NCBI GenBank assembly: GCA_943371005.1
Contig: CALRTB020000002.1
Span: forward strand, 248,001-312,000
Direction of reading: 5' to 3'
From: MRBY01 sp943371005
GTDB lineage: Bacteria > Cyanobacteriota > Cyanobacteriia > Cyanobacteriales > MRBY01
DNA: 64,000 nt
Made by a program: the position numbers and the translations under genes
Shown here: in pieces, positions 7,702 to 15,678 of the stretch
Layout: every line of letters begins with the position of its first letter
Position numbering within the stretch: position 1 is the stretch's first letter
The notes under the pieces: generated by a model
Told to the model about the DNA's origin: nothing
What the model saw: the letters and a program-made list of their open reading frames with translations, nothing else
Database searches by the model: none

Positions 7702-8532
7702 CTAGTCGAGAGACCAGCGGCAGAGGAATCTTTGGAGCCAAATAAAACAGAGGTCAATGAGGAGGCCAATTAAGCCAATCACAATTAAGCCAGCGAAAAT
7801 TTGGTCGGTATTTAAAAATCTTTGGGCGACACTAATGCGCCTACCTAACCCTTCTGTGGCGGCCACTAATTCTGAGACGATGACCAGGTTCCAGGAGGCG
7901 GCGATATTCACCCGGCCAGCGTCAATAATTTTGGGCAAAATGTAGGGAAAAATCACTTTAATGACGATTTGGGGCCGATTCCCCCCCAGGGTGTAGGTGG
8001 CCTCGATGAGTTCTTTGGGCACAAATTTTACGGCATCCATAATCATCAAAGTATTGAAGAAGAGGGTGCCGATAAAAATCAATAAAACCTTGGGAATTTC
8101 CCCCACGCCAAAATACAAAACCAATAAGGGAATAAAGGCTGGGGCCGGCATATAGCGGACAATGCCGATGATCGGCTCGCACAACGCCCGGATACTGGCA
8201 AAGGCCCCCATCAAAATGCCCAGAGGGATGGAAATGATGACCGCGAGACTAAACCCCGTCAGCACCCGCAAAACACTATAAATAATGTCTTTTTGCAGGT
8301 CGCCGCTGGCCCATAAATTGGCGATCGCCTCCCAGACAGCCATGGGAGTGGGTAAAAAGAGCGGTTTAACCCATCCCTGACTGGAGATAACCCCCCATAA
8401 AATCAGGGGCAAAAGAATCGAGGCAGACATCAACAGCCAACGTAACTTTTGGGGAATCCCAGAGGTAATATCCCAAAATAAAGAAGGCTTGAGCATCCGG
8501 AAAGATGGCTTGATAACGGGCGCTTTAGTCAT
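7702..8532 (-). CDS. ABC transporter permease of the guanidine import operon
   Basis: 276-residue inner-membrane permease of the SsuC/TauC/NrtB type with about six helices. The EAA loop that contacts the ATPase is around VPKELIEATYTLGGNRPQ, about residues 175-190. The N-terminal 35 residues precede the first helix. ATG at 8532 is preferred over an in-frame TTG at 8544. It sits 66 bases after the lipoprotein gene's stop and 7 bases before the ATPase start, so the three form one transporter. Specificity is inferred from linkage to gdmH. Confidence 0.88.
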   Translation of the reverse strand: MTKAPVIKPSFRMLKPSLFWDITSGIPQKLRWLLMSASILLPLILWGVISSQGWVKPLFLPTPMAVWEAIANLWASGDLQKDIIYSVLRVLTGFSLAVIISIPLGILMGAFASIRALCEPIIGIVRYMPAPAFIPLLVLYFGVGEIPKVLLIFIGTLFFNTLMIMDAVKFVPKELIEATYTLGGNRPQIVIKVIFPYILPKIIDAGRVNIAASWNLVIVSELVAATEGLGRRISVAQRFLNTDQIFAGLIVIGLIGLLIDLCFIWLQRFLCRWSLD

Positions 8533-8598
8533 GGCGATCGCCAAAATAATGGATTAAAAAAATCCCCCCGACATTAGGAGACCGAGGGTTTCAAAAAG

Positions 8599-9639
8599 CT
8601 ACTGTTTTTCTGCGTAGGCTTTGACAAAAGAAGGATCAAATAAACCACTGAGATCCGCTGGCGCTGCAATCAAACCCGCATCCACTAGGAAAGTATTAAT
8701 TTCCTGGGCGGCATAATTCAGGGAGATCATGCTTTCTTCCGTAGATTCAAAAGCCGTTAGGTTATCTTCAAGACTAAAGATCGTCGTTCCCGCATCGTAT
8801 TCTTGATATTCTTCGACGGAAACATTCGCTCGCGCCGCCATAATTTCCAGGGCTTCTTCTGGGTTTTCTTCGATGAAATCCAGCACCGCAAACCAGGTAT
8901 CTACTAATCCTTGGACGGCTTCAGGATTGTTTTGAATCAACTCACGACTGACCACCAAATGATCAGGAATCGCCCCCGGAAAATCCGCTGAAGAAATGAG
9001 GGTTTTACTGCCTTCCCGCTCCAAAGCCTGGGTCGTAAAGGGCGCAAAGGCTCCCACTGCATCTACCTGACCCGCGACAAATGCAGCGGCGGCAGCCCCT
9101 GTCTCCAAGGGCTTAATAATCACATCATCGGGGCCAAGACCTGCTTCCTGGAGGGCCAGCAGTAACAAAAAGTGATCGACAGTGCCTTCTTCAATGGCGA
9201 TGGTTTTTCCCTGCAAATCCTCGATGGTATTAATGCCTTCACTGACGATAATTTGGTCATTCCCCGTGGAGTTATCATTTACCAGAACAATAACTTGTTC
9301 AGAACCCGCTGCCACCGAACTAATTGTGTCATTTAGGGTTTGGGTATTGGCGTCCAACTGTCCTGCGGCAAAGGCATTGATCGAATCTAAATAGCCATCA
9401 AACCAAGTCAGGTTTACATCAACGCCATTCGCTTCAAACAAGCCTTTTTCTGCGGCAATTTGCCAAGGAAACCAGCCGGGCCACGCACTAAAACCGAGGG
9501 TAATTGTTTCCGTTTCCGCTGTTGGGGTTTCTGGTGCTTCACCCGTTGTTGTGGGGGGCGTACTTTGGCAACCGACGGTTAAGGCAAGACCCGCACAAAA
9601 TAGCGCCGGTCGGATCAGAAGATTAGGCAGTTTTAGCAT
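8599..9639 (-). CDS. ABC transporter substrate-binding lipoprotein of the guanidine operon
   Basis: 346-residue periplasmic binding protein of the NMT1/SsuA-like class. MLKLPNLLIRPALFCAGLAL leads into lipobox LTVGC, so it is a lipid-anchored lipoprotein. A Thr/Pro/Glu-rich linker (about residues 23-40) precedes the binding domain that begins TITLGFSAWPGW. Start ATG at 9639 places the signal peptide correctly; the longer open frame does not. It lies 82 bases downstream of hypB. Homologous proteins in other cyanobacteria (Synechocystis sll1080 neighbourhood) are associated with guanidine uptake; binding of guanidine here is inferred. Confidence 0.85.
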   Translation of the reverse strand: MLKLPNLLIRPALFCAGLALTVGCQSTPPTTTGEAPETPTAETETITLGFSAWPGWFPWQIAAEKGLFEANGVDVNLTWFDGYLDSINAFAAGQLDANTQTLNDTISSVAAGSEQVIVLVNDNSTGNDQIIVSEGINTIEDLQGKTIAIEEGTVDHFLLLLALQEAGLGPDDVIIKPLETGAAAAAFVAGQVDAVGAFAPFTTQALEREGSKTLISSADFPGAIPDHLVVSRELIQNNPEAVQGLVDTWFAVLDFIEENPEEALEIMAARANVSVEEYQEYDAGTTIFSLEDNLTAFESTEESMISLNYAAQEINTFLVDAGLIAAPADLSGLFDPSFVKAYAEKQ

Positions 9640-9721
9640 AGGAAAATGACAAGAATAAACGCAAGGGATCAATTCAAAGGCGATCGCACCTTGCCTGTTG
9701 TTTATCCTGTTTTCAGACAAA

Positions 9722-10417
9722 TTATGCTGTAACTTTCATTACATCTTCTCGATGACAACTTTTTTTGACCCAATCGTACCAAGTTTCTAAACCTTCCCCA
9801 GTCTGGGCAGAAACGGGAATAATGCTCGCGTGGGGATTCATTTGTCGGACATTATCAATAATCCGTTGGACATCAATTTTTAGATAAGGGACCAGGTCAA
9901 TTTTTGTAACCAATAAACAATCTGCTTCTTGGAACATGACGGGATATTTGAGGGGTTTATCTTCTCCTTCCGTCACACTAAGGAGGGCAATTTTGGCATG
10001 TTCGCCCACTTCAAATTCAGCAGGACAAACGAGATTGCCGACATTTTCTACAAGCAACAAATCAAAATCATTTGGGTCATATTCCTGCTCAAGGCGATGG
10101 AGTCCCCCGGAAACCATCTTGGCATCCAAATGACAGGAGCGACCGGTATTGATGGGGATCACAGGCACGCCGTACTGACGCAGTCGTTCTGCATCGAGTT
10201 CTGTGGTCATATCCCCTTCGATGACGGCCATTTTGAGGTCATCTTTCAAGGTAGCTAGGGTTTTTTCGAGTAAAACGGTTTTGCCAGCACCGGGACTACT
10301 CATCACGTTGAGACAAGTGAGACCCCAGGCATCAAAATGTTCACGGTTGTGGTCAGCGAGGTCTTGGTTGGCATGGAGGAGATTGACTCCCAGGGCAGCG
10401 TCAAAGGTCTGGTGCAT
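9722..10417 (-). CDS. hypB: HypB-like nickel GTPase serving guanidine hydrolase (GhaB-type)
   Basis: 231-residue GTPase of the HypB/UreG family. The P-loop is SSPGAGKT near residue 43; EGDMTTELDAER and VENVGNLVCPAEF are family motifs, and VTKIDL is the base-recognition motif. The metal-site Cys-His is in TGRSCHLDA. It lacks the His-rich N-terminal tract of many hydrogenase HypB proteins. Its placement with gdmH, not with hydrogenase genes, points to nickel delivery to the guanidine hydrolase, as described for GhaB. It lies 12 bases after hypA. A dual role in hydrogenase maturation cannot be excluded. Confidence 0.88.
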   Translation of the reverse strand: MHQTFDAALGVNLLHANQDLADHNREHFDAWGLTCLNVMSSPGAGKTVLLEKTLATLKDDLKMAVIEGDMTTELDAERLRQYGVPVIPINTGRSCHLDAKMVSGGLHRLEQEYDPNDFDLLLVENVGNLVCPAEFEVGEHAKIALLSVTEGEDKPLKYPVMFQEADCLLVTKIDLVPYLKIDVQRIIDNVRQMNPHASIIPVSAQTGEGLETWYDWVKKSCHREDVMKVTA

Positions 10418-10429
10418 GGTGATTGATTC

Positions 10430-10795
10430 CTAGGAATGGAGGGTTAAGGGGGCGTATTCAATGCGGTCGATTTTTAGCTCACGACCGGAGCGGATGTCAT
10501 CCATGGGCTGGTGACAGTCTGGGCAAGAATATTGCAAACCGATGTTGGGGGCATATTCTTGTTGGCAAGTGTGGCAGTAGGCGATTAGAGGCGTTTCTTG
10601 GATTACCAGGGCAACCCCATCAAGAAAAGTGCCTTTTGTTTGGGCGGCAAAGGTGAATTCCAAGCTGACGGGTTCAACGCAGGTAAACTGCCCCACGATG
10701 AGATGGACTTTTTCGATCTTGACGGGTTCGGGATGGCTGTCCTGCCAATCTTTAATAGTCAAGATGAGGGCCTTGGTCATGTCCACTTCATGCAT
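10430..10795 (-). CDS. hypA: HypA-like nickel chaperone serving guanidine hydrolase (GhaA-type)
   Basis: 121-residue nickel metallochaperone. The protein must begin MHE because HypA binds nickel through its N-terminus and His2, so ATG at 10795 (MHEVDMTKAL) is chosen over the in-frame GTG at 10801. A zinc site of two CxxC pairs (CHTC and CPDC) lies near residues 74 and 90. First gene of the six-gene guanidine operon; about 100 bases separate it from the next gene upstream (10897). No other nickel enzyme is encoded in the window, so its client is probably GdmH. Confidence 0.88.
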   Translation of the reverse strand: MHEVDMTKALILTIKDWQDSHPEPVKIEKVHLIVGQFTCVEPVSLEFTFAAQTKGTFLDGVALVIQETPLIAYCHTCQQEYAPNIGLQYSCPDCHQPMDDIRSGRELKIDRIEYAPLTLHS

Positions 10796-10896
10796 CGCCA
10801 CAGGTTCCGGATTGAGGGGCTACTTTCGTCCACGATACAACAGGAATTGGGACGGAAATGTTTAGTTTATTGTTGACTGGAGGAATGTCTAAATGC

Positions 10897-11394
10897 TCAG
10901 TCGGGATTGTGCAGGATCGCTTTGATCTGGGCGATCGCCTCTGGGATATTTTCTACAACCGAAAATTGATCAGGGGCAAGTTCCGTAAAAAAGGCTTGGG
11001 CCGCCGAGCTGGGCTGCCAGAGAATGACGGGTTTACGGTTTTTCAGGGCGAGGGCAATTTCTGAGACGGTGCCCAAACCAAGGCCCACCGCCACCACCAC
11101 ATCGGCACTGAGAACATTCACGTTATTGCGCCCATTCCCTAAATCTGTGCAGATGGCAATGTCGATGCTGTCAGCCAACCCTTGATGATCTTTTTCCGGT
11201 AGAATGCCCACCGTCAGTCCGCCAGCCGCTTTTGCGCCCTGACTGGCCGCCGCCATCACCCCAGCCGCCCGCCCCCCGGTGAGCAGCACCCAACCCGCCT
11301 GGGCGATCGCCTTTCCTAGGTTGTAAGCAGCCGTTAAATTTTCTGGAGTGGCTCCAGCTCCCGGCCCCATCACCCCAACGATCAGTTTGCGCAT
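10897..11394 (-). CDS. TIGR00725 family Rossmann-fold protein (LOG/DprA-like nucleotide-binding fold)
   Basis: 165-residue cytoplasmic protein. It begins VGVMGPGAGATPENLTAAYN and has LLTGGRAAGVMAAAS, the glycine-rich motif of the family related to lysine-decarboxylase-like LOG proteins, though it lacks the full PGGxGTxxE signature: VAVGLGLGTVSEIALAL is the corresponding region, with GxGTxSE. The molecular function of TIGR00725 proteins is not established. It starts two bases after recR ends, so the two are probably translated from one transcript. Confidence 0.75.
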   Translation of the reverse strand: MRKLIVGVMGPGAGATPENLTAAYNLGKAIAQAGWVLLTGGRAAGVMAAASQGAKAAGGLTVGILPEKDHQGLADSIDIAICTDLGNGRNNVNVLSADVVVAVGLGLGTVSEIALALKNRKPVILWQPSSAAQAFFTELAPDQFSVVENIPEAIAQIKAILHNPD

Positions 11395-11396
11395 CG

Positions 11397-11990
11397 TTAA
11401 TCCAGTTCCCGGCGACCTTCTAAGGCCCTAGCTAAAGTCACTTCATCGGCATATTCTAAATCGCCGCCCATGGGCAACCCAAAGGCAATGCGGGTGACTT
11501 TCGTAAAGGGTCGCAGCAATTGCGCCAGATATAGAGTCGTCGTTTCCCCTTCTACGCTGGGATTGATCGCCAAAATTACTTCCTTCGTTTTCTCGGCGCT
11601 CACCCGTTGTACCAGGGCTTGGATGGTTAATTGTTCCGGGCCAACGCCGTCCATCGGCGAAATTACGCCTCCCAGGACGTGATATTTTCCCCGATATTCG
11701 CGGGTTTTTTCGAGGGCGATCACATCCCTTGAATCCGCCACCACGCAAATCACGTCCTGCTCCCGTTGAGGGTTCCGGCAAATATCACAGATGGACGTGG
11801 CTGAGAGATGAAAGCATTTTTGGCAAACGCCCACCTGTTTTTTCGCGTTCAATAGCGCCTGGGCAAAGGCTTCTACATCTTTTTCGGGGCGTTTGATAAC
11901 GTATAGGGCAAGGCGTTGGGCGGTTTTCGGGCCGATGCCGGGTAAGCGCTGGAACTGTTCGATCAAGCGGGCGAGGGGGGGCGTATAAAT
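11397..11990 (-). CDS. recR: Recombination mediator protein RecR, apparently with ATT start codon
   Basis: Acts with RecF/RecO to load RecA at gapped DNA. From the chosen start it is 197 residues: the helix-hairpin-helix LPGIGPKTAQRLALYVI, a four-cysteine zinc finger (CQKC, CDIC), and a Toprim domain with VVADSRDVIALEKT. The conserved N-terminus YTPPLARLIEQF requires translation to begin at ATT (11988-11990): there is no ATG, GTG or TTG there, the frame is closed by TGA 27 bases upstream, and GGAGG lies eight bases before the ATT. The first standard alternative, a TTG at 11964-11966, has no ribosome binding site and would remove eight conserved residues. Confidence 0.92.
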   Translation of the reverse strand: MYTPPLARLIEQFQRLPGIGPKTAQRLALYVIKRPEKDVEAFAQALLNAKKQVGVCQKCFHLSATSICDICRNPQREQDVICVVADSRDVIALEKTREYRGKYHVLGGVISPMDGVGPEQLTIQALVQRVSAEKTKEVILAINPSVEGETTTLYLAQLLRPFTKVTRIAFGLPMGGDLEYADEVTLARALEGRRELD

Positions 11991-12055
11991 GGCAGGTTCC
12001 TCCAGGGACGGTCAAAATTCTCCGAACCTTATTCTAAAAGGCGATCGCCTCAGCC

Positions 12056-13786
12056 TTAATAGTGGGTGCCCGATTTTCGGTGGTGGACTGCGGTCATACC
12101 ATTATTTTGTAGCACTTGCCCCTTATCGGTGGTGGCATAGATGACCCAGTGATCGCCGCACTCCATCCGGTTGGCGACGGTACATTCGAGGTAGGCCAGG
12201 GCATCGGTGAGGATCTGACAGCCATTGTCCGCCGTTTCCGTTGCCACCCCAGCAAAGCGATCTTCCCCAGGGGCAAAGGGTTTAAGGAAATGTTTCATGA
12301 GCCCCAGATGGTTGCCTTCCTGGAGGACATTGATCACAAAATTTGTCCCCTTATGGAGGAGAGATTCAATTGCCCGCTCCTTGGCCACTGCTACCGTAAA
12401 TCCAGGGGGCGCAAAGGTCGCTTGGGAAACCCAAGAAGCCAACATCGCCCCAGAAAGGTTGTCCTGTTGAGTCGTGACAATACAGAGGGAACCTACGAGT
12501 CGCCCCAGAGCCTGTTCCAAATTGTCCGATTGGGACGTGGAAGCGACGTTTTGTTTCGGTTGTCGCCGTTTCGCTGCTTTTTTGATCGCCTGGGCAAAAT
12601 CCGTCCCGGTTTCTTCACAGGTTTTCAGGGTGATTTCGGTGGGTTTAAATTTAACGCGGATCGGTTCAAAGCCCATCTGGTAGCCGGCATCTTTAAATTT
12701 GCCTTCGAGGAGGTCGATCGCCTCGCCACTCCAACCAAAGGAACCGAAAACCCCTGCAAGTTTATTCTTATCGGCATTGTTGAGGACGATTCCCAAAGCT
12801 GTCTGGATCTGGGTCGGGGCATGGCCGCCGAGGGTCGGGGAACCCATGATAAAGCCGCTGCACCGGGAAATAGCCCCTTTAATTTCCTCCGGGTCAGCAT
12901 GTTCAGCGTTAAAGGTTTCTACCATCACACCCGCTTTGGAAATGCCATGGGCGATCGCCTGGGCGACAGTGGCAGTATTGCCGTAGGCGGAGGCATAGAT
13001 TAGGGCGACAGACAGCTCATTTTTCTGTTTTTCGACCCAAGCGCGATAGTTATTAAACAGTTCCTGACGACTGTAGCGGATCAGGGGGCCGTGACCAGGA
13101 GCATAAATTTTGGCAGGAACTGCTTCGATTTTGCTTAAACCAGCCAGGGTTTGGCGGATGGAACTAGCCATCACACAATCGAAATAATAGCGGCGGTCTT
13201 CATCGTAAAATTGCCAGCCTTCGTCAAAAACTTGGTTGCCACAGACGTGGGCCCCAAAAAATTTGTCCGTAAACAGAATTTCTTCCTGGGGATCGTAGGT
13301 GCAGAGATGACCGGGGAAGCGGGGAGTCGGCGTTGGGATGAATTCTAAAATGTGGCCTTTACCCAAATCGAGGGTGTCGCCACTTTTGACAACTTGCACC
13401 TTGGGCGTTTCATCCTTGAGTAAATCCTTGAGGGCGATCGCCGCTGGGTTAGAACAAACCAATGTCACTTGGGGCGCAAGCTTCAGTAGTTCCTTGAGGG
13501 TAAAACAGCGGTTGGGATTGGTGTGACCCAGGATAATGTAATCCAGTTGGCTCAGATCCGTGCGGTTTTGGATTTCTGCTAAAAACAGCTCAGAAAAAGA
13601 TTCCCCAGGGGGATCGAGGAGGGCCGTTTTTTCCCCAGTAATGAGGTAGCTGTTGGCCGTTGTCCCTTTTTGTAGGCCGTACTCAATCTCGAATTTGAGG
13701 CGATCCCAGGTGCGCGATCGCAGCAGCAGAACGTCATCACTCACCAAATAGGGCTGGATATCTCTGGGGGGTGTTGCAACGGCCAT
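12056..13786 (-). CDS. flv1: Class C flavodiiron protein, Flv1-type
   Basis: Photoreduces O2 to water, downstream of photosystem I, usually as a heterodimer with Flv3. The 576-residue protein has a beta-lactamase-like domain (about 1-250), a flavodoxin domain (about 255-400, with SAYGNTATVAQAIAHGI and GSPTLGG) and a C-terminal flavin-reductase domain (about 425-576). In the first domain the canonical H-x-E-x-D-H iron ligands are replaced (GHTNPNRCFTLKEL), as is typical of Flv1 and Flv2 and unlike Flv3 and Flv4. Flv1 is preferred over Flv2 because no flv4-like partner is nearby. Start ATG at 13786; longer open frame upstream is unsupported. Confidence 0.85.
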   Translation of the reverse strand: MAVATPPRDIQPYLVSDDVLLLRSRTWDRLKFEIEYGLQKGTTANSYLITGEKTALLDPPGESFSELFLAEIQNRTDLSQLDYIILGHTNPNRCFTLKELLKLAPQVTLVCSNPAAIALKDLLKDETPKVQVVKSGDTLDLGKGHILEFIPTPTPRFPGHLCTYDPQEEILFTDKFFGAHVCGNQVFDEGWQFYDEDRRYYFDCVMASSIRQTLAGLSKIEAVPAKIYAPGHGPLIRYSRQELFNNYRAWVEKQKNELSVALIYASAYGNTATVAQAIAHGISKAGVMVETFNAEHADPEEIKGAISRCSGFIMGSPTLGGHAPTQIQTALGIVLNNADKNKLAGVFGSFGWSGEAIDLLEGKFKDAGYQMGFEPIRVKFKPTEITLKTCEETGTDFAQAIKKAAKRRQPKQNVASTSQSDNLEQALGRLVGSLCIVTTQQDNLSGAMLASWVSQATFAPPGFTVAVAKERAIESLLHKGTNFVINVLQEGNHLGLMKHFLKPFAPGEDRFAGVATETADNGCQILTDALAYLECTVANRMECGDHWVIYATTDKGQVLQNNGMTAVHHRKSGTHY

Positions 13787-13908
13787 AAAATTTTGGGAAT
13801 CAAAATGTGCTTCAAATCCCAGTATCGCAAACTTCGGCGGGCGATCGCCATTCAGAGACAATGCGTAAAATTTATCGTCCCAATTGGCAAAATCAATCCC
13901 CCGATCCC

Positions 13909-15015
13909 TCAATCTGCCGCGAGGTAGGGGGCAATGGTGCGTTCGATTATTGTTAACAATTCCGCTTGGGTGGCACCGTAGGCCAAATGGGCGGCGATCG
14001 CCAATCCCCCCGCGCCAACACCCTCTTTGACGTAACCCTGTTCGTAGGCTTGCAATTGCGAATATTGGGAAGCTTGAAAACTTAATTGCGTCGCCAATAG
14101 GGGCACATCGCCAATTAAATTTGCCAAACCCACTGTATCCCCTGTCGGATCTTCCGCTACCCAACGGGTTGTGCCCACCACAATATTTTCAGGATTAAAA
14201 CCAAGGCGATGAAATTCGCAAATCCCCCGGATCAAAGCATAAACCGCTAACATCTGTGTCCCTCCCGCCAACAAAGCCCCTTGGGTTCGACTCAAGGCGA
14301 TCGCCATTCCCGCGATAAATGGTTGCATCGGATCGCCCACTGCGGCCACCACAGCAAAAGGATCAGGATTTGGGTTTAAATTTGCTTTTTCTAAACCGGT
14401 TTGCACGATTTGCCCCTTTAAATCGTGGTTACATTCGATATAACTACTATTAACTTTTTGATGGGCGTCATATCCCAAACCCGTTAACACGCCCAAAGCC
14501 GTTGTAGTGCCTGCCACCACACATTCTCCTAGCACAAACAAATGATTTGGATATTGGGTCGCTAAGGTTTCACCCCAGGTTAAACCTTGCTCGAAAAGTT
14601 TGTTCACCGTTGAAAGTTCGAGGGCTTTTCCCGTAGAAACACACCTTGCTTTTCGACCACCGAGATTAATATGATTCACGGCATTTTGGTCAGGTTTAAG
14701 CAATAATCCCGTATCAAATAGGGAGTAAGGAATTTGATAATGCTGCAAAATGGCACGGGATAAAATCGCCGGCGACGCCCCGATAATTAATGGCGGCAAG
14801 GGATAAAGGGCTTTTTCTCGGAAACCATGACAAATACATTCTGCATCGGCGATCGCCGTATATTTACGCGCCTCTGGGGTGGCTCCGGCAGCGGAAATAT
14901 TAGGCATTAAAGCCGTATCTGTAAAGCCCAATCCACAGGCGAAAACAACCGATTTTTGTTGATGGTTTGTGAGCCAAGTTTGGCCCTGTGTCTGTTGTGT
15001 ATAAATGCGGATCAT
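13909..15015 (-). CDS. TIGR00303/UPF0284 protein related to CobT phosphoribosyltransferase
   Basis: 368-residue protein of the family annotated as nicotinate mononucleotide-dependent phosphoribosyltransferase (CobT-like), which activates the lower ligand base in cobamide synthesis. Visible landmarks are the glycine-rich LGECVVAGTTTALGVLTGLG near residue 165 and AVGDPMQPFIAGMAIAL near 225. Whether it acts on adenine (pseudocobalamin, usual in these cyanobacteria) or on another base cannot be read. The cobU gene at 42702-43259 supplies another nucleotide-loop assembly step. It precedes flv1 on the same strand with about 120 bases between. Confidence 0.75.
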   Translation of the reverse strand: MIRIYTQQTQGQTWLTNHQQKSVVFACGLGFTDTALMPNISAAGATPEARKYTAIADAECICHGFREKALYPLPPLIIGASPAILSRAILQHYQIPYSLFDTGLLLKPDQNAVNHINLGGRKARCVSTGKALELSTVNKLFEQGLTWGETLATQYPNHLFVLGECVVAGTTTALGVLTGLGYDAHQKVNSSYIECNHDLKGQIVQTGLEKANLNPNPDPFAVVAAVGDPMQPFIAGMAIALSRTQGALLAGGTQMLAVYALIRGICEFHRLGFNPENIVVGTTRWVAEDPTGDTVGLANLIGDVPLLATQLSFQASQYSQLQAYEQGYVKEGVGAGGLAIAAHLAYGATQAELLTIIERTIAPYLAAD

Positions 15016-15061
15016 CTTGCCTTTCGTTGCCCCCAGCCTAGCCAGAACTATATTTTCCCCT

Positions 15062-15097
15062 AAAAAAAATTAGGAGAATCAGCATGATCCCCCTAAT
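15062..15097 (-). terminator. Intrinsic terminator of rpsU
   Basis: Minus-strand ATTAGGGGGATCA pairs completely (with two G-U pairs) with TGATTCTCCTAAT, 13 bp around a three-base loop, followed by eight U residues. It lies 60 bases past the rpsU stop. Confidence 0.9.
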
Positions 15098-15157
15098 CTT
15101 CCTACTTATTCGTGATATTTCCGAACATCAAGATTCAATAACCAAGACAGAAATTCT

Positions 15158-15334
15158 TTAGCGGAAACGCTTCTTCCGACGGGCCACAGCCTTACGCTTG
15201 CGCTTCTCGATGGGCGTTTCAAAGTGACGACGACGTTTGATATCAGCAAAAATACCAGCCTTAGAAACCTGGCGCTTAAAGCGACGTAATGCAGATTCGA
15301 TATTTTCGTTTTGTCCGACAACCACTTGGGTCAT
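15158..15334 (-). CDS. rpsU: 30S ribosomal protein S21
   Basis: 58-residue, strongly basic small-subunit protein that acts in initiation. It begins MTQVVVGQNENIESALRRFK and ends in the Arg/Lys tail AVARRKKRFR, matching the cyanobacterial S21 length and sequence. The ATG at 15334 has a strong GGAGG seven bases upstream. It is monocistronic, with its own terminator at 15062-15097. Cyanobacteria often carry more than one S21; only this copy is in view. Confidence 0.95.
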   Translation of the reverse strand: MTQVVVGQNENIESALRRFKRQVSKAGIFADIKRRRHFETPIEKRKRKAVARRKKRFR

Positions 15335-15454
15335 AGGGTATCCTCCTTTGTTGGTGATGTTATCAATTGAAATGGATGGAGACGGGTGAATGATTGTTTA
15401 GATCATTCCCTCGAAAAACGTTTGGCAAACTGCCAGATATACGATCTTAGGATC

Positions 15455-15603
15455 TTTTTGGGGGGAGTTGCAAGGCGAGCCCTGTTAGGCATACGGAAAA
15501 TTAAGCCTTACCTACAGTGACTTGGAACAAGTAACACCGGATCAAAAAGCTGCCGTAAGCGTCGTTTTTTCGAGATTCATCAGCCAATCAAGCTGATTTT
15601 TTA
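15455..15603 (+). ncRNA. Candidate small RNA ending at an orphan plus-strand terminator
   Basis: In the 344-base gap between rpsU and the DUF4010 gene, both on the minus strand, a plus-strand terminator at 15579-15603 serves no visible gene. Upstream sequence can fold: ACTTG-GAA-CAAGT hairpin (about 15521-15533), TTAGGC pairing with GCCTTA, and GGCATACGG complementary to CCGTAAGC at seven of eight positions. The 5' end is a guess, placed after a weak TAGGAT box. The family is not recognised: I tried to match 6S, SRP RNA, tmRNA and common riboswitches and could not. The rest of the gap (15335-15454, 15604-15678) should hold the rpsU promoter and otherwise shows nothing. Confidence 0.35.
15579..15603 (+). 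terminator. Orphan intrinsic terminator, plus strand
   Basis: ATCAGC (15579-15584) pairs with GCTGAT (15592-15597) around a seven-base loop, followed by a run of T. The opposite strand has no U run after the stem, so the signal is directional. Confidence 0.65.
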
Positions 15604-15678
15604 TTTAAAGTCCCGTACACCACCTCCAAAGGGGGTATTCAAAAGGCTTGTGAATCTTGATGGGAAAAAATATTTCAC

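Noticed and set aside
12116..13003. 295-codon open frame antisense to flv1
   Set aside because: It mirrors the strong flv1 coding frame, lacks a ribosome site and matches no family; a codon-bias shadow.
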